A DNA stretch of 64,000 bases from Ancylobacter aquaticus (GCF_004339465.1 NZ_SMFY01000001.1:62001-126000), one strand, 5' to 3'; positions 35,136 to 44,281 are shown, numbered from the stretch's first letter. The notes: generated by a model from the sequence alone, not told the origin. Numbers and translations: made by a program.

Positions 35136-36335
35136 TCACCCGCGCGTCGCCGGGCCGAGCAGGGTCTGCACGAGATTCACCCAGTAGCTGGCGCCGACGG
35201 GCAGCAGCGCGTCGTTGAAATCATAGGCGGCGTTGTGCAGGTTCGGCCCCGGCCCGCTGGCGAGGCAGAGATAGGCGCCGGGCACTTCTTCCAGCATGTA
35301 GGCGAAATCCTCCGCCGCCATGATGCGCTCGAAATCGGCATCGACCGCCGCGCCCACGGTGGCATGCGCCGCCGCCAGCGCGTGGCCGAATTCGGCCGGG
35401 TGGTTCACCAGCGAAGGGTAGCGCCTGTCATAGTGGATCTCGGCCTTTGCTCCCTGCGCGGCGCAGACGCCCACGACAATGGCGCGGAAGCGCTCCTCCG
35501 CGAGATCGCGGATAGCGGGTGCGAAGGTCCGCACCGTGCCGCGCAGCACCACCTCGTCGGGGATGACGTTCCAGGTGTCGCCGCCATGGATCTGGGTGAC
35601 GGTGACGACCGCCGCTTCCTGCGGGTTCACCGCGCGCGCGACGATGGACTGCAACTGGGCGACGATATGGGACGCCGTGAGCACCGGGTCGATGCCGCGC
35701 TGGGGCATGGCGGCGTGGGCGCCGCGCCCGATCACCTTCACCTCGAAAATGTCGAAGGCGGCGAACATGGCGCCGGGGCGCCCGAGAAAGGAGCCGAAGG
35801 GCGCGTTCGGCCAGTTGTGCAGGCCGTAGACCGCCTTCATGGGGAAGAGGTCGAACAGGCCCTGATCGACCATCACCTTTGCGCCGCCCTCATTCTCCTC
35901 CGCCGGCTGGAAGATGAAATGCACGGTGCCGGCGAAGTCGGGATGTTCGGCCAGATGCCGCGCGGCGGCGAGCAGCATGGTCATGTGGCCGTCATGGCCG
36001 CAGGCGTGCATCTTGCCCGGCGTGTCGGAACGGTACGGCAGGTTGGTGGCCTCATGGATGTCGAGCGCGTCCATGTCGGCGCGCAGGCCGATGGCGGGAC
36101 CTTCGGGATTTCGTCCCTTCAGTGTCGCCACCAGCCCGGTGCCCGCGAGGCCGCGATGGACCGGCAAACCGAAGCTCTCCAGCTTCGCCGCCACATAGGC
36201 GCAGGTGCGATGTTCCTCGAAGGCGGTTTCCGGCATCGCATGCAGGGTGCGACGCCACCCGGAGAGTTCCTCCGCCTGCGCCGCGAGGGCCGGGAGGATG
36301 CCTTGGGTGGAGCCGTCGCCTGTCGCCTGATGCAC
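35136..36335 (-). CDS. M20 family amidohydrolase (hippurate hydrolase type)
   Basis: A 399-aa zinc hydrolase of the HipO/amidohydrolase class. Metal ligands lie in RADMDALDI, HACGHDGHM, the catalytic FIFQPAEENEGG, and the C-terminal ligand His in GPNLHNAAYDFND. An inserted dimerisation domain contains RGAHAAMPQRGIDP. It cleaves N-acyl amino acids or related amides in the cytoplasm. The MFS gene downstream is probably co-transcribed. The start at 36335 gives MHQATGDGS; a later start is possible. Confidence 0.9.
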   Translation of the reverse strand: MHQATGDGSTQGILPALAAQAEELSGWRRTLHAMPETAFEEHRTCAYVAAKLESFGLPVHRGLAGTGLVATLKGRNPEGPAIGLRADMDALDIHEATNLPYRSDTPGKMHACGHDGHMTMLLAAARHLAEHPDFAGTVHFIFQPAEENEGGAKVMVDQGLFDLFPMKAVYGLHNWPNAPFGSFLGRPGAMFAAFDIFEVKVIGRGAHAAMPQRGIDPVLTASHIVAQLQSIVARAVNPQEAAVVTVTQIHGGDTWNVIPDEVVLRGTVRTFAPAIRDLAEERFRAIVVGVCAAQGAKAEIHYDRRYPSLVNHPAEFGHALAAAHATVGAAVDADFERIMAAEDFAYMLEEVPGAYLCLASGPGPNLHNAAYDFNDALLPVGASYWVNLVQTLLGPATRG

Positions 36336-36489
36336 CGTTCGTACCTCCTGCTGAGCCGCCGGCCGGTGCCGTCGGTTCGGCCAGTTAGGCCCGGCCCGGC
36401 GAACGCGACAAGCGCGATGGCGGCAGGGGGGCTACGAGCTGATTGCATGGGTGCAATGCAGCACGAGGGGGCGGGCGCTTTCGCTGTTG

Positions 36490-36517
36490 TGAAAAGCGCC
36501 GTGCCTGCCGCTACGTT
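36490..36517 (+). promoter_or_regulatory. Candidate ECF-type promoter of the sigma operon
   Basis: TGAAAA (36490-36495), a 16-bp spacer and TACGTT (36512-36517), about 70 bp before the ECF sigma gene. AA in the -35 with 16-bp spacing is ECF-like and would fit autoregulation. No second copy to compare with was found in the window. Confidence 0.3.
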
Positions 36518-36584
36518 ATGCGGGCCGCGACAAAAAATCAGGCGAGGGCGGGATGAAAGACGGCGACGGCTCCGTATACGGAAC

Positions 36585-37184
36585 ATGAAGCGCGACGAGA
36601 CCTCCTTCGACGTGCCGGCCCAGCTCGGCGTGATGCGGCGCTATGCGCGCACCCTGACGCGCGACGACATCGAAGCCGAAGACCTGGTTCATGACGCGCT
36701 GGTGCGCGCCTATGAGCGGCGCGGCAGCTTCGACGCCGACCGTGCGGCGCCCGGCAAGGGGGGGCAACAGCATCGAGGCTTGGGGCAGGAAGGCACGGGG
36801 CTGCGCGGCTGGCTGCTGTCGGTGCTGCACAATGTCTTCATCGACCGCCGCCGCTCGCGCATCGCCGAAGCCCGCCGCGAGGCCGACAGCCTCGATCTCG
36901 CGGACACCACCGCCCCGCCGGTGCAGGAGCATCGCCTGCGCCTCGCGCAGGTGCGCGACGCCTTCATGGCCTTGCCGGAGGAGCAGCGGGCGGTGCTGCA
37001 TCTCGTCGCCATCGAGGGGCTCGGCTATGCCGAGGCTGCCGCCACGCTCGGCATACCCCAGGGTACGCTGATGTCCCGCCTGTCGCGCGCCCGCGCCACG
37101 CTGCGGGCCATGGAGGACGGCACGGCGGCGGGGGACTCCAACCATTTGCGAATCGTAGGAGGTACGGATGAACCGTCCCGTTGA
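36585..37184 (+). CDS. ECF-family RNA polymerase sigma factor
   Basis: A 199-aa sigma factor. Region 2 has YARTLTRDDIEAEDLVHDALVRAYER and GLRGWLLSVLHNVFIDRRRSR; region 4 has FMALPEEQRAVLHLVAIEGLGYAEAAATLGIP followed by LMSRLSRARATLR. Between the parts of region 2 is an unusual Gly/Gln-rich insert of about 20 residues (around KGGQQHRGLGQEGTG). The gene overlaps the following anti-sigma gene by 17 bases. The ATG at 36585 is preceded by a weak Shine-Dalgarno; the frame upstream is antisense to the M20 gene. Confidence 0.9.
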   Translation: MKRDETSFDVPAQLGVMRRYARTLTRDDIEAEDLVHDALVRAYERRGSFDADRAAPGKGGQQHRGLGQEGTGLRGWLLSVLHNVFIDRRRSRIAEARREADSLDLADTTAPPVQEHRLRLAQVRDAFMALPEEQRAVLHLVAIEGLGYAEAAATLGIPQGTLMSRLSRARATLRAMEDGTAAGDSNHLRIVGGTDEPSR

Positions 37185-37968
37185 TCCCGTCTCCGGCGAC
37201 GACCTGCAGGCCTATGTCGACGACCAGCTGAGCGTCGCCCGCCGCATCGATGTCGAGGCCTATCTGAGTGCCAACCCTGCGGCGGCCTCGCGGGTGATGG
37301 GCGATCTGCGCATCCGCGACGAGCTGCGCCTGGCGCTCGCCGAAACGCCGCGCGCCGCCTCCACGGCGGCGGCGCGGCTCGCCACGGTGGAAGCGGCGCG
37401 TCGGCTGCAGGGCGCTCTGTCGCGGGCGCGCTGGACCCGTCGCCTGCGCATTGCCGCCATGGTGGCGATGCTGGTGGGTGCCGGCTGGATGGCGAACGCG
37501 CAGTTCGGCCATTTCGGCGTGAGCCGCGTCGTCGCCTCGGGGCTGAGCCCGGCCTATCTGGACGACGCCGTGCGCTCGCACCGCACCGCCCTCGTGCGCG
37601 CCGGCATGCCCTCGCAGCCGGGCACGAGCCATTACGACCCGGCGGAAATTCTTTCCGCCACCGCCATCGTCATGCCGGCATTGCCGGAAGGCTGGAAGGT
37701 GGAGGATGTGCAGGTGTTTCCCTCCACCTTCGGCCCGAGCGTGGAAATGACCGTGCGGGCCGGAGACATCGGCACCGCCTCGCTCTTCGCGGTGCGGCCC
37801 GGCGGCTTCGACGTGGTGCCGGCCACCACCGTGCCGCAGGACGAGCTCACCGCCGCCTACTGGCAGATTGGCGAGGTGGCCTATGCCCTCGTCGCCCAGA
37901 CGAATCCGGCTACCGATTCCGATGATCTCGACCGGGCGGCCGCGCGCCTTGCCCGGTCGCTCTACTGA
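37168..37968 (+). CDS. Transmembrane anti-sigma factor
   Basis: A 266-aa protein. The N-terminal 70 residues (DDLQAYVDDQLSVARRIDVEAYL and a following helix) form the sigma-binding anti-sigma domain, but the H-x3-C-x2-C zinc motif of ZAS proteins is absent. One membrane helix lies near residues 93-110 (IAAMVAMLVGAGWMANA); the remaining 155 residues would be periplasmic and could sense an envelope signal. It overlaps the sigma gene, and its Shine-Dalgarno GGAGG lies inside that gene. Confidence 0.85.
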   Translation: MNRPVDPVSGDDLQAYVDDQLSVARRIDVEAYLSANPAAASRVMGDLRIRDELRLALAETPRAASTAAARLATVEAARRLQGALSRARWTRRLRIAAMVAMLVGAGWMANAQFGHFGVSRVVASGLSPAYLDDAVRSHRTALVRAGMPSQPGTSHYDPAEILSATAIVMPALPEGWKVEDVQVFPSTFGPSVEMTVRAGDIGTASLFAVRPGGFDVVPATTVPQDELTAAYWQIGEVAYALVAQTNPATDSDDLDRAAARLARSLY

Positions 37969-37997
37969 CCCCAGATGCTTCTCATCAGGAGACTGAC

Positions 37998-38717
37998 ATG
38001 AACACGCCGAATTCCGGCTTCCAGTGGTCCCGCACCGCGAGCGTCGACCAGGCCGTCTATGACGAAGGCCTGCGCCGCCACATGCTGCGGGTCTACAATT
38101 ACATGGCGCTCGGCCTCGTGCTGACCGGCGTGGTGGCCTTCGTCGTCGGCACCACCCCGGCGCTCTATGTGCCGATCTTCTCCTCCCCGCTGAAATGGGT
38201 GGTGATGCTGGCCCCGCTGGCCTTCGTGCTGATCTTCTCGTTCCGCATGCAGTCGATGTCGGCGTCGAGCGCGCAGACCATGTTCTGGGCGTTCTGCGCG
38301 GTGATGGGCCTGTCCATGGCGTCCATCTTCCTGGTGTTCACCGGAACCTCGATCGCGCGCACCTTCTTCATCGCCGCGACCATGTTCGGCGCCACCAGCC
38401 TCTATGGCTACACCACCAAGCGCGACCTCTCGAAGTTCGGCTCGTTCCTGATCATGGGCCTGATCGGCGTGGTGATCGCCAGCGTGGTGAACATCTTCCT
38501 CGGCTCGACGATGCTTCAGTTCATCGTCTCCGTGGTCGGCATCCTCGTCTTCGTCGGCCTGACCGCCTGGGACACCCAGTCGATCAAGGAGCAGTACGCC
38601 GACAATTTCGACGCCGAATCGCAGCAGAAGCTCGCCGTGTTCGGTGCCTTCTCGCTCTACCTGAACTTCATCAACATCTTCCAGCTGCTGCTGAATCTGA
38701 CCGGCGAGCGGGAGTGA
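37998..38717 (+). CDS. Bax inhibitor-1/YccA family membrane protein
   Basis: A 239-aa protein with about seven membrane helices, starting with a polar 40-residue head and ending LQLLLNLTGERE. The signature regions are VYNYMALGLVLTGVVAF and the last helices LTAWDTQSIKEQY and YLNFINIFQLLL. YccA-type proteins modulate the FtsH protease; others are Ca2+-leak channels. AGGAG lies 7 bases before ATG 37998. It lies 29 bases after the anti-sigma gene, so it probably belongs to the sigma operon. Confidence 0.9.
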   Translation: MNTPNSGFQWSRTASVDQAVYDEGLRRHMLRVYNYMALGLVLTGVVAFVVGTTPALYVPIFSSPLKWVVMLAPLAFVLIFSFRMQSMSASSAQTMFWAFCAVMGLSMASIFLVFTGTSIARTFFIAATMFGATSLYGYTTKRDLSKFGSFLIMGLIGVVIASVVNIFLGSTMLQFIVSVVGILVFVGLTAWDTQSIKEQYADNFDAESQQKLAVFGAFSLYLNFINIFQLLLNLTGERE

Positions 38718-38745
38718 GACGACCATTTAGCGAAGGAACACGTCC

Positions 38746-39462
38746 ATGAATGACCAGGACCGACAGGCCATTGACGGCCTCTTCGCCAAGCTCGCCGAGG
38801 CCGAGCGCCAGTCCGGGCCGCGCGACGCGGACGCGGAAGGCTTCATCGCCCAGCGCGTCGGCCAGCAGCCGGCCGCGCCCTATCTGATGGCGCAGACCAT
38901 CGTCATGCAGGACTACGCGCTGCAGCAGGCGCAGGCCCGCATCGAGGCGCTGGAACAGCAGGCGCAGCAGGCACAGGAAACCGCGCGACCGGCCGGTGGC
39001 GGCGGGCTGTTCGGTGGGCTGTTCGGCTCCAGCGAGCCGGCGCGCCGCGGCTCCGTTCCCTCCATGCCGCGCGCCGCTTCTCCGATGGGCGCGGGCAGTG
39101 CCATCCCGGCCGGCGCGTCGCCGGCCTGGCGCTCCGGCGCCGCGCAGGACGGCCAGCCCATGGGGGGCCCGATGGGCGCCGCCGGGGCCCAGCAGCCGGG
39201 CGGCTTCGGCCGTCCGGGCGGCGGCGGGTTCCTGGCCGGCGCGGCGCAGACCGCAATGGGTGTCGCGGGCGGCGTGCTGCTCGGCAGCGCCATTGGCAGC
39301 ATGTTCGGCGGCGGCGAGGCCAAAGCGGCCGAAGCACCCGCCGAGGCCCCGGCTGAAGAGCCGGCGGCTGCCGACGAGCCGACGGATGCGGGCGCCGATG
39401 ATGGCGGCTTCTTCGGTGGCGGCGGTGACGACTGGTTCGGCGGCGGCGGCGACGAGTTCTGA
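38746..39462 (+). CDS. DUF2076 family protein
   Basis: A 238-aa protein. The N-terminal 80 residues contain the DUF2076 helices DRQAIDGLFAKLAEAERQSGPRD and ALQQAQARIEALEQQAQQAQ, likely a coiled coil. A Gly/Ala/Pro-rich linker follows, then a short glycine-zipper-like segment (GVAGGVLLGSAIGSMFGGG) and an acidic Gly-rich tail (DDGGFFGGGGDDWFGGGG). It follows the Bax-inhibitor gene by 28 bases. The family is annotated as periplasmic sensor-like, but no signal peptide is visible. Confidence 0.82.
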   Translation: MNDQDRQAIDGLFAKLAEAERQSGPRDADAEGFIAQRVGQQPAAPYLMAQTIVMQDYALQQAQARIEALEQQAQQAQETARPAGGGGLFGGLFGSSEPARRGSVPSMPRAASPMGAGSAIPAGASPAWRSGAAQDGQPMGGPMGAAGAQQPGGFGRPGGGGFLAGAAQTAMGVAGGVLLGSAIGSMFGGGEAKAAEAPAEAPAEEPAAADEPTDAGADDGGFFGGGGDDWFGGGGDEF

Positions 39463-39503
39463 CCTCGCCACTTCTGAACGAGCGACGTTTACCGCGTCTG
39501 TTT

Positions 39504-39523
39504 CCCCTGCCTTCGGGCAGGGG
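39504..39523 (+). terminator. First hairpin after DUF2076 gene
   Basis: CCCCTGCC (39504-39511), loop TTC, and GGGCAGGGG (39515-39523) form an 8-bp stem 41 bases after the stop. There is no T run, so this may protect the mRNA end or act with the next terminator. Confidence 0.5.
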
Positions 39524-39539
39524 CACTTCCCAACTCAAG

Positions 39540-39570
39540 CAGGCCGGCCCCTCACCGGCCTGTTCTTTTT
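39540..39570 (+). terminator. Terminator of the ECF sigma operon
   Basis: CAGGCCGG (39540-39547) and CCGGCCTG (39555-39562) form a perfect stem, followed by TTCTTTTT. This is a strong rho-independent terminator closing the sigma/anti-sigma/BI-1/DUF2076 unit. Confidence 0.85.
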
Positions 39571-39588
39571 CGTCGGGCGCAGGCCCTG

Positions 39589-39666
39589 GAGAACGCGTTC
39601 TCACTCTTAGGATTAGAGGGCGATTTACCGATCAGATTGGTTCAACCTGATCGGATCGCACTCTAG
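39589..39666 (-). repeat. Mosaic intergenic palindromic repeat, copy 2
   Basis: It holds ACGCGTTCTC-N10-TTAGAGGGCG (39593-39622), identical in both 10-mers and in spacing to copy 1, then a hairpin CCGATCAG (39628-39635) with CTGATCGG (39647-39654). The minus-strand end CTAGAG (39666-39661) supplies the TAG stop of the adenosine kinase gene. GAGAACGCGTTCTC (39589-39602) is itself a perfect palindrome. Confidence 0.75.
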
Positions 39667-40661
39667 ACGGCGAGGCCGTTTTCTTCCGCATAGGCCTTCA
39701 GCGGCCGCTCCGGGCGGGCGCCGATATGGCTGATGATCTCGGCCGCGCAGAGCGCGCCGAGCGCCAGGCATTCCTCCGCACCGAAACCCCTGGCGAAACC
39801 GTGGAGATAGCCGGCGGCGAACAGGTCGCCCGCCCCTGTGGTGTCCACCAGCTTCGGCACCGGGAAGGCCGGCACCTCGACGCGTTCGCCCCCTGAAACG
39901 GCCAGCGCGCCCTTCTCGCTGCGGGTGACGACGGCGTGGCGCGCGTCCTGCCGCAGCTGGGCGAGCGCGGCGTCGAAATCGGTCTCGTAGAGCGACATCA
40001 GCTCCGCCTCATTGGCGAAGACGAGGTCGACCGTGCCCTCGCGCAGCAGTTTCAGGAACTCCGCCCGGTAGCGCCCGACGCAGAAGGCGTCCGACAGGGT
40101 GAGCGACACGGTGCGCCCGGCCGCATGGGCGATGCCGGCGGCCTTGAGGAAGGCTTCCTTGGCCGGCGGCGGGTCCCAGAGATAGCCTTCGAGATAGGTG
40201 ACCTTTGCGCTCGCCACGAGGGCTTCGTCGACATCGGCGGGGGAAAGGTCCTGCGCCGCACCGAGATAGGTGTTCATGGTGCGCTCCCCATCGGGCGTCA
40301 CCAGGATGAGGCAGCGGGCGGTGGCGGGGCCGTCGCTGGCGGCGGGCGTGGCGTAGGCGACGCCGGCGGCGCGGATGTCATGGGCGAAGATGCCGCCCAG
40401 CTCGTCATTGCGCACCTTGCCGATGAAGCCGGCGCGCCCGCCCAGCGAGGCGATGCCGACCATGGTGTTGGCGGCCGAGCCGCCCGATATCTCCACCCCC
40501 GGCCCCATGGCGCCATAGACCGCCTCGGCCCGCGCCTCGTCGATCAGCGTCATGCCGCCCTTGCGCATGCCGTGGCGGTCGAGGAAGGCCTCTTCGGAGC
40601 GGGAGATCACGTCGACGATGGCGTTGCCGAAGCCGATCACATCGAGCGGGGGGACGGTCAT
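39663..40661 (-). CDS. PfkB-family adenosine kinase
   Basis: A 332-aa ribokinase-fold enzyme. The PfkB signatures are GNAIVDVISR at the start, EISGGSAANTMVGIASLGG in the first half and LVDTTGAGDLFAAGYLHGF with the catalytic Asp in the second. The sequence type is that of alphaproteobacterial adenosine kinases, which salvage adenosine to AMP, including adenosine made from S-adenosylhomocysteine. The ATG at 40661 (MTVPPLD) fits. Its stop codon is provided by the palindromic repeat. Confidence 0.85.
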   Translation of the reverse strand: MTVPPLDVIGFGNAIVDVISRSEEAFLDRHGMRKGGMTLIDEARAEAVYGAMGPGVEISGGSAANTMVGIASLGGRAGFIGKVRNDELGGIFAHDIRAAGVAYATPAASDGPATARCLILVTPDGERTMNTYLGAAQDLSPADVDEALVASAKVTYLEGYLWDPPPAKEAFLKAAGIAHAAGRTVSLTLSDAFCVGRYRAEFLKLLREGTVDLVFANEAELMSLYETDFDAALAQLRQDARHAVVTRSEKGALAVSGGERVEVPAFPVPKLVDTTGAGDLFAAGYLHGFARGFGAEECLALGALCAAEIISHIGARPERPLKAYAEENGLAV

Positions 40662-40954
40662 GGACGGCTTTTCTCCGCAGGGTTTCGCCGGGGACGACGG
40701 CGGGTCACGCGGTAGCAGACGGGCGCCCATCCCGCAACGCCGCCGCCGCGCGCTGTGCTCTCGCGGGGCCTGCCGGCACCATGATTCCCTCTCATCCCCG
40801 GGCTCGACCCGGAAGCCCGGTCGGCTTGCGGGGAGCGCGGGCTTCCCGTCTGGATGGCGCCCGACCATGAGGGGGCGAACGGTGCGCGGGCAACCGAAGC
40901 CCCGGCCCCAAGGCGCCGCTTTGCCTTCCCGCGCCGGCCGACTATTGCTAGCCC

Positions 40955-42490
40955 ATGGCCCTGCTCCGACACGCCTCCACCGTCGCCGCGCTGACGCTCG
41001 CCTCGCGCGTGCTCGGCTTTGCGCGCGACGCCGGGGTGGCGGCGCTGTTCGGCACCGGCGTGGTGGCCGACGCTTCCGTTGCCGGCCTCGCCTTGCCGCA
41101 GATCGCCCGCCGCCTGCTCGGCGAGGGCGCGCTCAACGCCGCGCTGCTGCCGGGGCTGGCGCAGGCGGAGGAAGCGGCGACGCGCCGACGCCTGGCCGGG
41201 GCGACGGTGGTTCTCTTCGCGCTGGCCGGCCTTGCCCTGGCCGCGCTACTCTTTCTGTTCATGCCGGCCGTGGTGAGCGTGCTGGCGCCGGGTTTCGCCG
41301 GGGATGGCCCGCGTGCGGAAGGCGCGGTGCTGGCCGGGCGGCTGGCGGTGCTGTGCCTGCCGCTCGCCTTGCTCGCGGGGGTGTTCGCCGCCTTCGCCAA
41401 TGCGAGCGGGCGCTTCGCCCGGCCCGCCTTTTCCCCGGCCGCCGCCAATGTTGCGGTCATCGCGCTGCTGGTGATGCTGTGGCTGGCGGGCGCCCACACG
41501 ATGGGGATGGAGACCGCGCTCGCCTGGCTGGCGGCGGGGGCCGTGGCCGGGGCGCTGACGCAGTTCGTGCTGAATCTGGCCGCCGTGCCGCGCGGTTTCG
41601 TCCAGCTCTCGGTCGCGTCCGCCGATCTCCGGGCCGCGCTGCCGCTGCTGGCCGGGGCGGCGATGCCGCTGCTGGCCGCCGCCCTGCCGCAGCTGCGCTT
41701 TCTCATCGCGGCGGCGGCCGCCTCGGGGATTGGCGGCGGGGTGGCGGCGCTGTTCTATGCCACCCGCCTCGTCGAATTGCCGCTGGGGCTCGTCGGCGCC
41801 AGCGCCGGGGCGGTGCTGCTGCCGGCGCTGGCGGCGGCCGGGCGCGACAAGGGCGAAAGCGGGCTGGGCGCCGGAGGATTCGAGGCGGCGCTGGCGCTTT
41901 CGCTGCCGGCCGCGCTCGGCCTTGCCGTGCTGGCCCACCCCATCGTCGTGGTGCTGTTCGAGCGCGGCGCCTTCGACCCGCAAGCGAGCGAACTCACTGC
42001 GCGCGCGCTCGCTTTGCTGGCGCTCACCCTGCCGGCGCAGGCACTGGAAAAGGTGCTGATCACCATCGCCTTCGCGCGCGGCCTGTCCCGCCTCGTCACC
42101 GCCGCCAGCCTCGCGGCGCTGCCGGCGGGGGCGCTGGTCGGGTTCCTCGCGGTGCAGCCGCTCGGCATGGCGGGGCCGGCGCTGGGCGTGCTGGTCTCCA
42201 GCCTCGTCGGGCTCGCCGGGCTGTGCGTCGGCCTCGGTCGCCGACGGCTGATCGTGCTGCCGGCACCCGCGCGCCGCCGGCTGGCGCGGCTGGTCGTGGC
42301 GGCGCTCGCCATGGCGGGGACGGTGGCGCTGGCGCAGCCCTTCGCGGCGGGCGCCCTCGCTGATGGCGGGCTGACGGCCGCCGCCGCGCTGGCCGGCCTC
42401 GTCGCCCTGGGGGCGGCGGTCTATGCCGGGGCGGTGCTGGCGCTGGGCGGCGTCGAGATCGCCGCGCTGCGGGCGGGCTTTCGCAAATAG
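40955..42490 (+). CDS. murJ: Lipid II flippase MurJ
   Basis: A 511-aa MOP-superfamily protein with about fourteen membrane helices. The start [43 protein letters not shown]-like [19 protein letters not shown], and [18 protein letters not shown] fit MurJ. It flips lipid II to the periplasmic face for peptidoglycan synthesis. It is very Ala/Leu/Gly-rich. It begins a plus-strand run with trpS and usp but a terminator separates it from trpS. Confidence 0.93.
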   Translation: MALLRHASTVAALTLASRVLGFARDAGVAALFGTGVVADASVAGLALPQIARRLLGEGALNAALLPGLAQAEEAATRRRLAGATVVLFALAGLALAALLFLFMPAVVSVLAPGFAGDGPRAEGAVLAGRLAVLCLPLALLAGVFAAFANASGRFARPAFSPAAANVAVIALLVMLWLAGAHTMGMETALAWLAAGAVAGALTQFVLNLAAVPRGFVQLSVASADLRAALPLLAGAAMPLLAAALPQLRFLIAAAAASGIGGGVAALFYATRLVELPLGLVGASAGAVLLPALAAAGRDKGESGLGAGGFEAALALSLPAALGLAVLAHPIVVVLFERGAFDPQASELTARALALLALTLPAQALEKVLITIAFARGLSRLVTAASLAALPAGALVGFLAVQPLGMAGPALGVLVSSLVGLAGLCVGLGRRRLIVLPAPARRRLARLVVAALAMAGTVALAQPFAAGALADGGLTAAAALAGLVALGAAVYAGAVLALGGVEIAALRAGFRK

Positions 42491-42526
42491 CGCCTCAACC
42501 GCTTGCCCCTGAAGGTCATGCGTGCC

Positions 42527-42553
42527 ATAGCGCCCCCGCGCCGGGGGCTATTT
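42527..42553 (+). terminator. Terminator between murJ and trpS
   Basis: ATAG-c-GCCCCCG (42527-42538), loop CGC and CGGGGGC-TAT (42542-42551), followed by TT. A GC-rich stem with a short T run, 37 bases after murJ. Confidence 0.65.
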
Positions 42554-42591
42554 CCACGGCACGGCAGGGCGCAGACCAAGGACGTCCCGAC

Positions 42592-43623
42592 ATGGAATTC
42601 AAGCCGCTCGTGTTCTCCGGCGTCCAGCCGACCGGAAACCTGCATCTCGGCAATTACCTCGGCGCCATACAGCGCTTCGTGGCGCTGCAGGAGAGCCATG
42701 ACTGCCTGTATTGCGTCGTGGACATGCACGCCATCACGGTGTGGCAGGACCCGGCCGACCTGAAGCGGCAGATTCGCGAGGTCACGGCCGCCTTCATCGC
42801 TTCCGGCATCGACCCCACGCGCCACATCGTGTTCAACCAGAGCCAGGTCTCGGGCCATGCCGAGCTCGCCTGGGTGTTCAACTGCGTGGCGCGCCTCGGC
42901 TGGCTCAACCGCATGACCCAGTTCAAGGAGAAGGCCGGCAAGGACCGCGAGGCCGCGTCCGTGGGCCTCTACGCCTACCCGAACCTGATGGCCGCCGACA
43001 TCCTGCTCTACCGCGCCACCCATGTGCCGGTGGGCGAGGACCAGAAGCAGCATCTGGAACTGACCCGCGACATCGCGCAGAAGTTCAACAACGATTTCGG
43101 CCCCTCCATCGCCGCCAACGGGCTGGGCGAGGCGTTCTTCCCGCTGCCCGAGCCGCTGATCGGCGGGCCGGCGGCGCGGGTGATGAGCCTGCGCGACGGG
43201 GCGAAGAAGATGTCGAAGTCGGACCCCTCCGACCTCTCGCGCATCAACCTCACCGACGATGCCGACCTCATCGCCTCGAAGATCCGCAAGGCCAAGACCG
43301 ACCCCGAGCCGCTGCCCTCCGAGGCGGACGGGCTGAAGGGCCGGCCGGAGGCGGAGAATCTCGTGGGCATCTATGCCGCGCTGGGCGCGGTGGCGCGCGA
43401 CGAGGTGCTGACGCAGTTCGGCGGCGGCCAGTTCTCCACCTTCAAGGCGGCGCTGGTCGACCTCGCGGTCGCCAAGCTCGGGCCGATCGGCGCCGAGATG
43501 CAGCGGCTTGTCGCCGAGCCGGAGCATATCGACGCGATCCTGCGCGACGGCGCGGCGCGGGCCCGGGTGCTGGCGGAGGCCACCATGGCCAATGTCCGCG
43601 ACATTGTCGGCTTCGTGCGCTAG
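42592..43623 (+). CDS. trpS: Tryptophanyl-tRNA synthetase
   Basis: A 343-aa class I synthetase. The HIGH-type motif is PTGNLHLGN near residue 15 and the KMSKS loop is [10 protein letters not shown] near residue 205; [19 protein letters not shown] lies between. The length is normal. AAGGA precedes ATG 42592. Confidence 0.96.
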   Translation: MEFKPLVFSGVQPTGNLHLGNYLGAIQRFVALQESHDCLYCVVDMHAITVWQDPADLKRQIREVTAAFIASGIDPTRHIVFNQSQVSGHAELAWVFNCVARLGWLNRMTQFKEKAGKDREAASVGLYAYPNLMAADILLYRATHVPVGEDQKQHLELTRDIAQKFNNDFGPSIAANGLGEAFFPLPEPLIGGPAARVMSLRDGAKKMSKSDPSDLSRINLTDDADLIASKIRKAKTDPEPLPSEADGLKGRPEAENLVGIYAALGAVARDEVLTQFGGGQFSTFKAALVDLAVAKLGPIGAEMQRLVAEPEHIDAILRDGAARARVLAEATMANVRDIVGFVR

Positions 43624-43659
43624 TTTTTCGCGGTCATACCGACCGTCGGGGGAGAGCCC

Positions 43660-44157
43660 ATGCCGCGCCGGCGCCAAAGCCACGAACCCGGCCACCGCCG
43701 GAAGTTTCTCGTCCTCGCCGACGACACGCCGGAATGCGACCGCGCGCTCTATTACGCGGCGCGGCGCGCGGCGCGGACCGGCGGCGGCGTGGTGCTGCTC
43801 AGCGTGCTGCAGCTGGACGACGCCCCCAGCCAGTGGCTCGGCGTCGCCGACCTGATGCGGGCCGAGGCGACCGACAAGGCCGAGGCCCGGCTCGACCTGC
43901 TCTCCGCCCGGGCGCAGGGCGTTTCCGGCATCGACCCCGAACGGGTGCTGCGCGAAGGCGCCATCGCCGAGCAGATCCACAGAATCATCGAGGAAGACGA
44001 GGACATCGCCATCCTCGTGCTCGCCGCCGGCACCGGCCATGAGGGACCGGGCCCTCTCATCGCCTCGCTGGCCAAGGGGGGATGGGCGAGCCTGCCGGTG
44101 CCGATAACCCTCGTGCCGGGCACGCTCTCCGACACGGAGATCGACGCGCTGGCGTGA
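43660..44157 (+). CDS. Universal stress protein (UspA fold)
   Basis: A 165-aa single Usp domain. After a basic 14-residue head the first strand is KFLVLADDTPECDRALYYAARRAA, and the later EEDEDIAILVLAAGTGHEGPGPLI resembles the nucleotide-binding loop G-x2-G-x9-G. Such proteins help survival under starvation or oxidative stress. GGGGGAG lies 5 bases before the ATG. It follows trpS by 36 bases and may be co-transcribed with it and with nfuA. Confidence 0.88.
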   Translation: MPRRRQSHEPGHRRKFLVLADDTPECDRALYYAARRAARTGGGVVLLSVLQLDDAPSQWLGVADLMRAEATDKAEARLDLLSARAQGVSGIDPERVLREGAIAEQIHRIIEEDEDIAILVLAAGTGHEGPGPLIASLAKGGWASLPVPITLVPGTLSDTEIDALA

Positions 44158-44281
44158 GCGGGAACGGCGTCGCCGGCGAGAGGAGGCGCCCGCCTCTTCC
44201 CCTCGTACCGGTCAGAGCTTATCTAAAGTGCAGATTCCCCCGTCGCCGCGGCCTTGAACCCCGGTTGGCAAGGAGACCGAC

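Noticed and set aside
34377-36584. Upstream 736 codons in frame with the ECF sigma gene
   Set aside because: This part is antisense to the MFS and M20 genes; homology begins only at MKRDETSFD (36585).
40662-40954. Possible repeat around ATCCCCGGGCTCGACCCGG between adenosine kinase and murJ
   Set aside because: Only one short inverted repeat (CCGGG/CCCGG) is visible and no second copy in the window, so it is not called.
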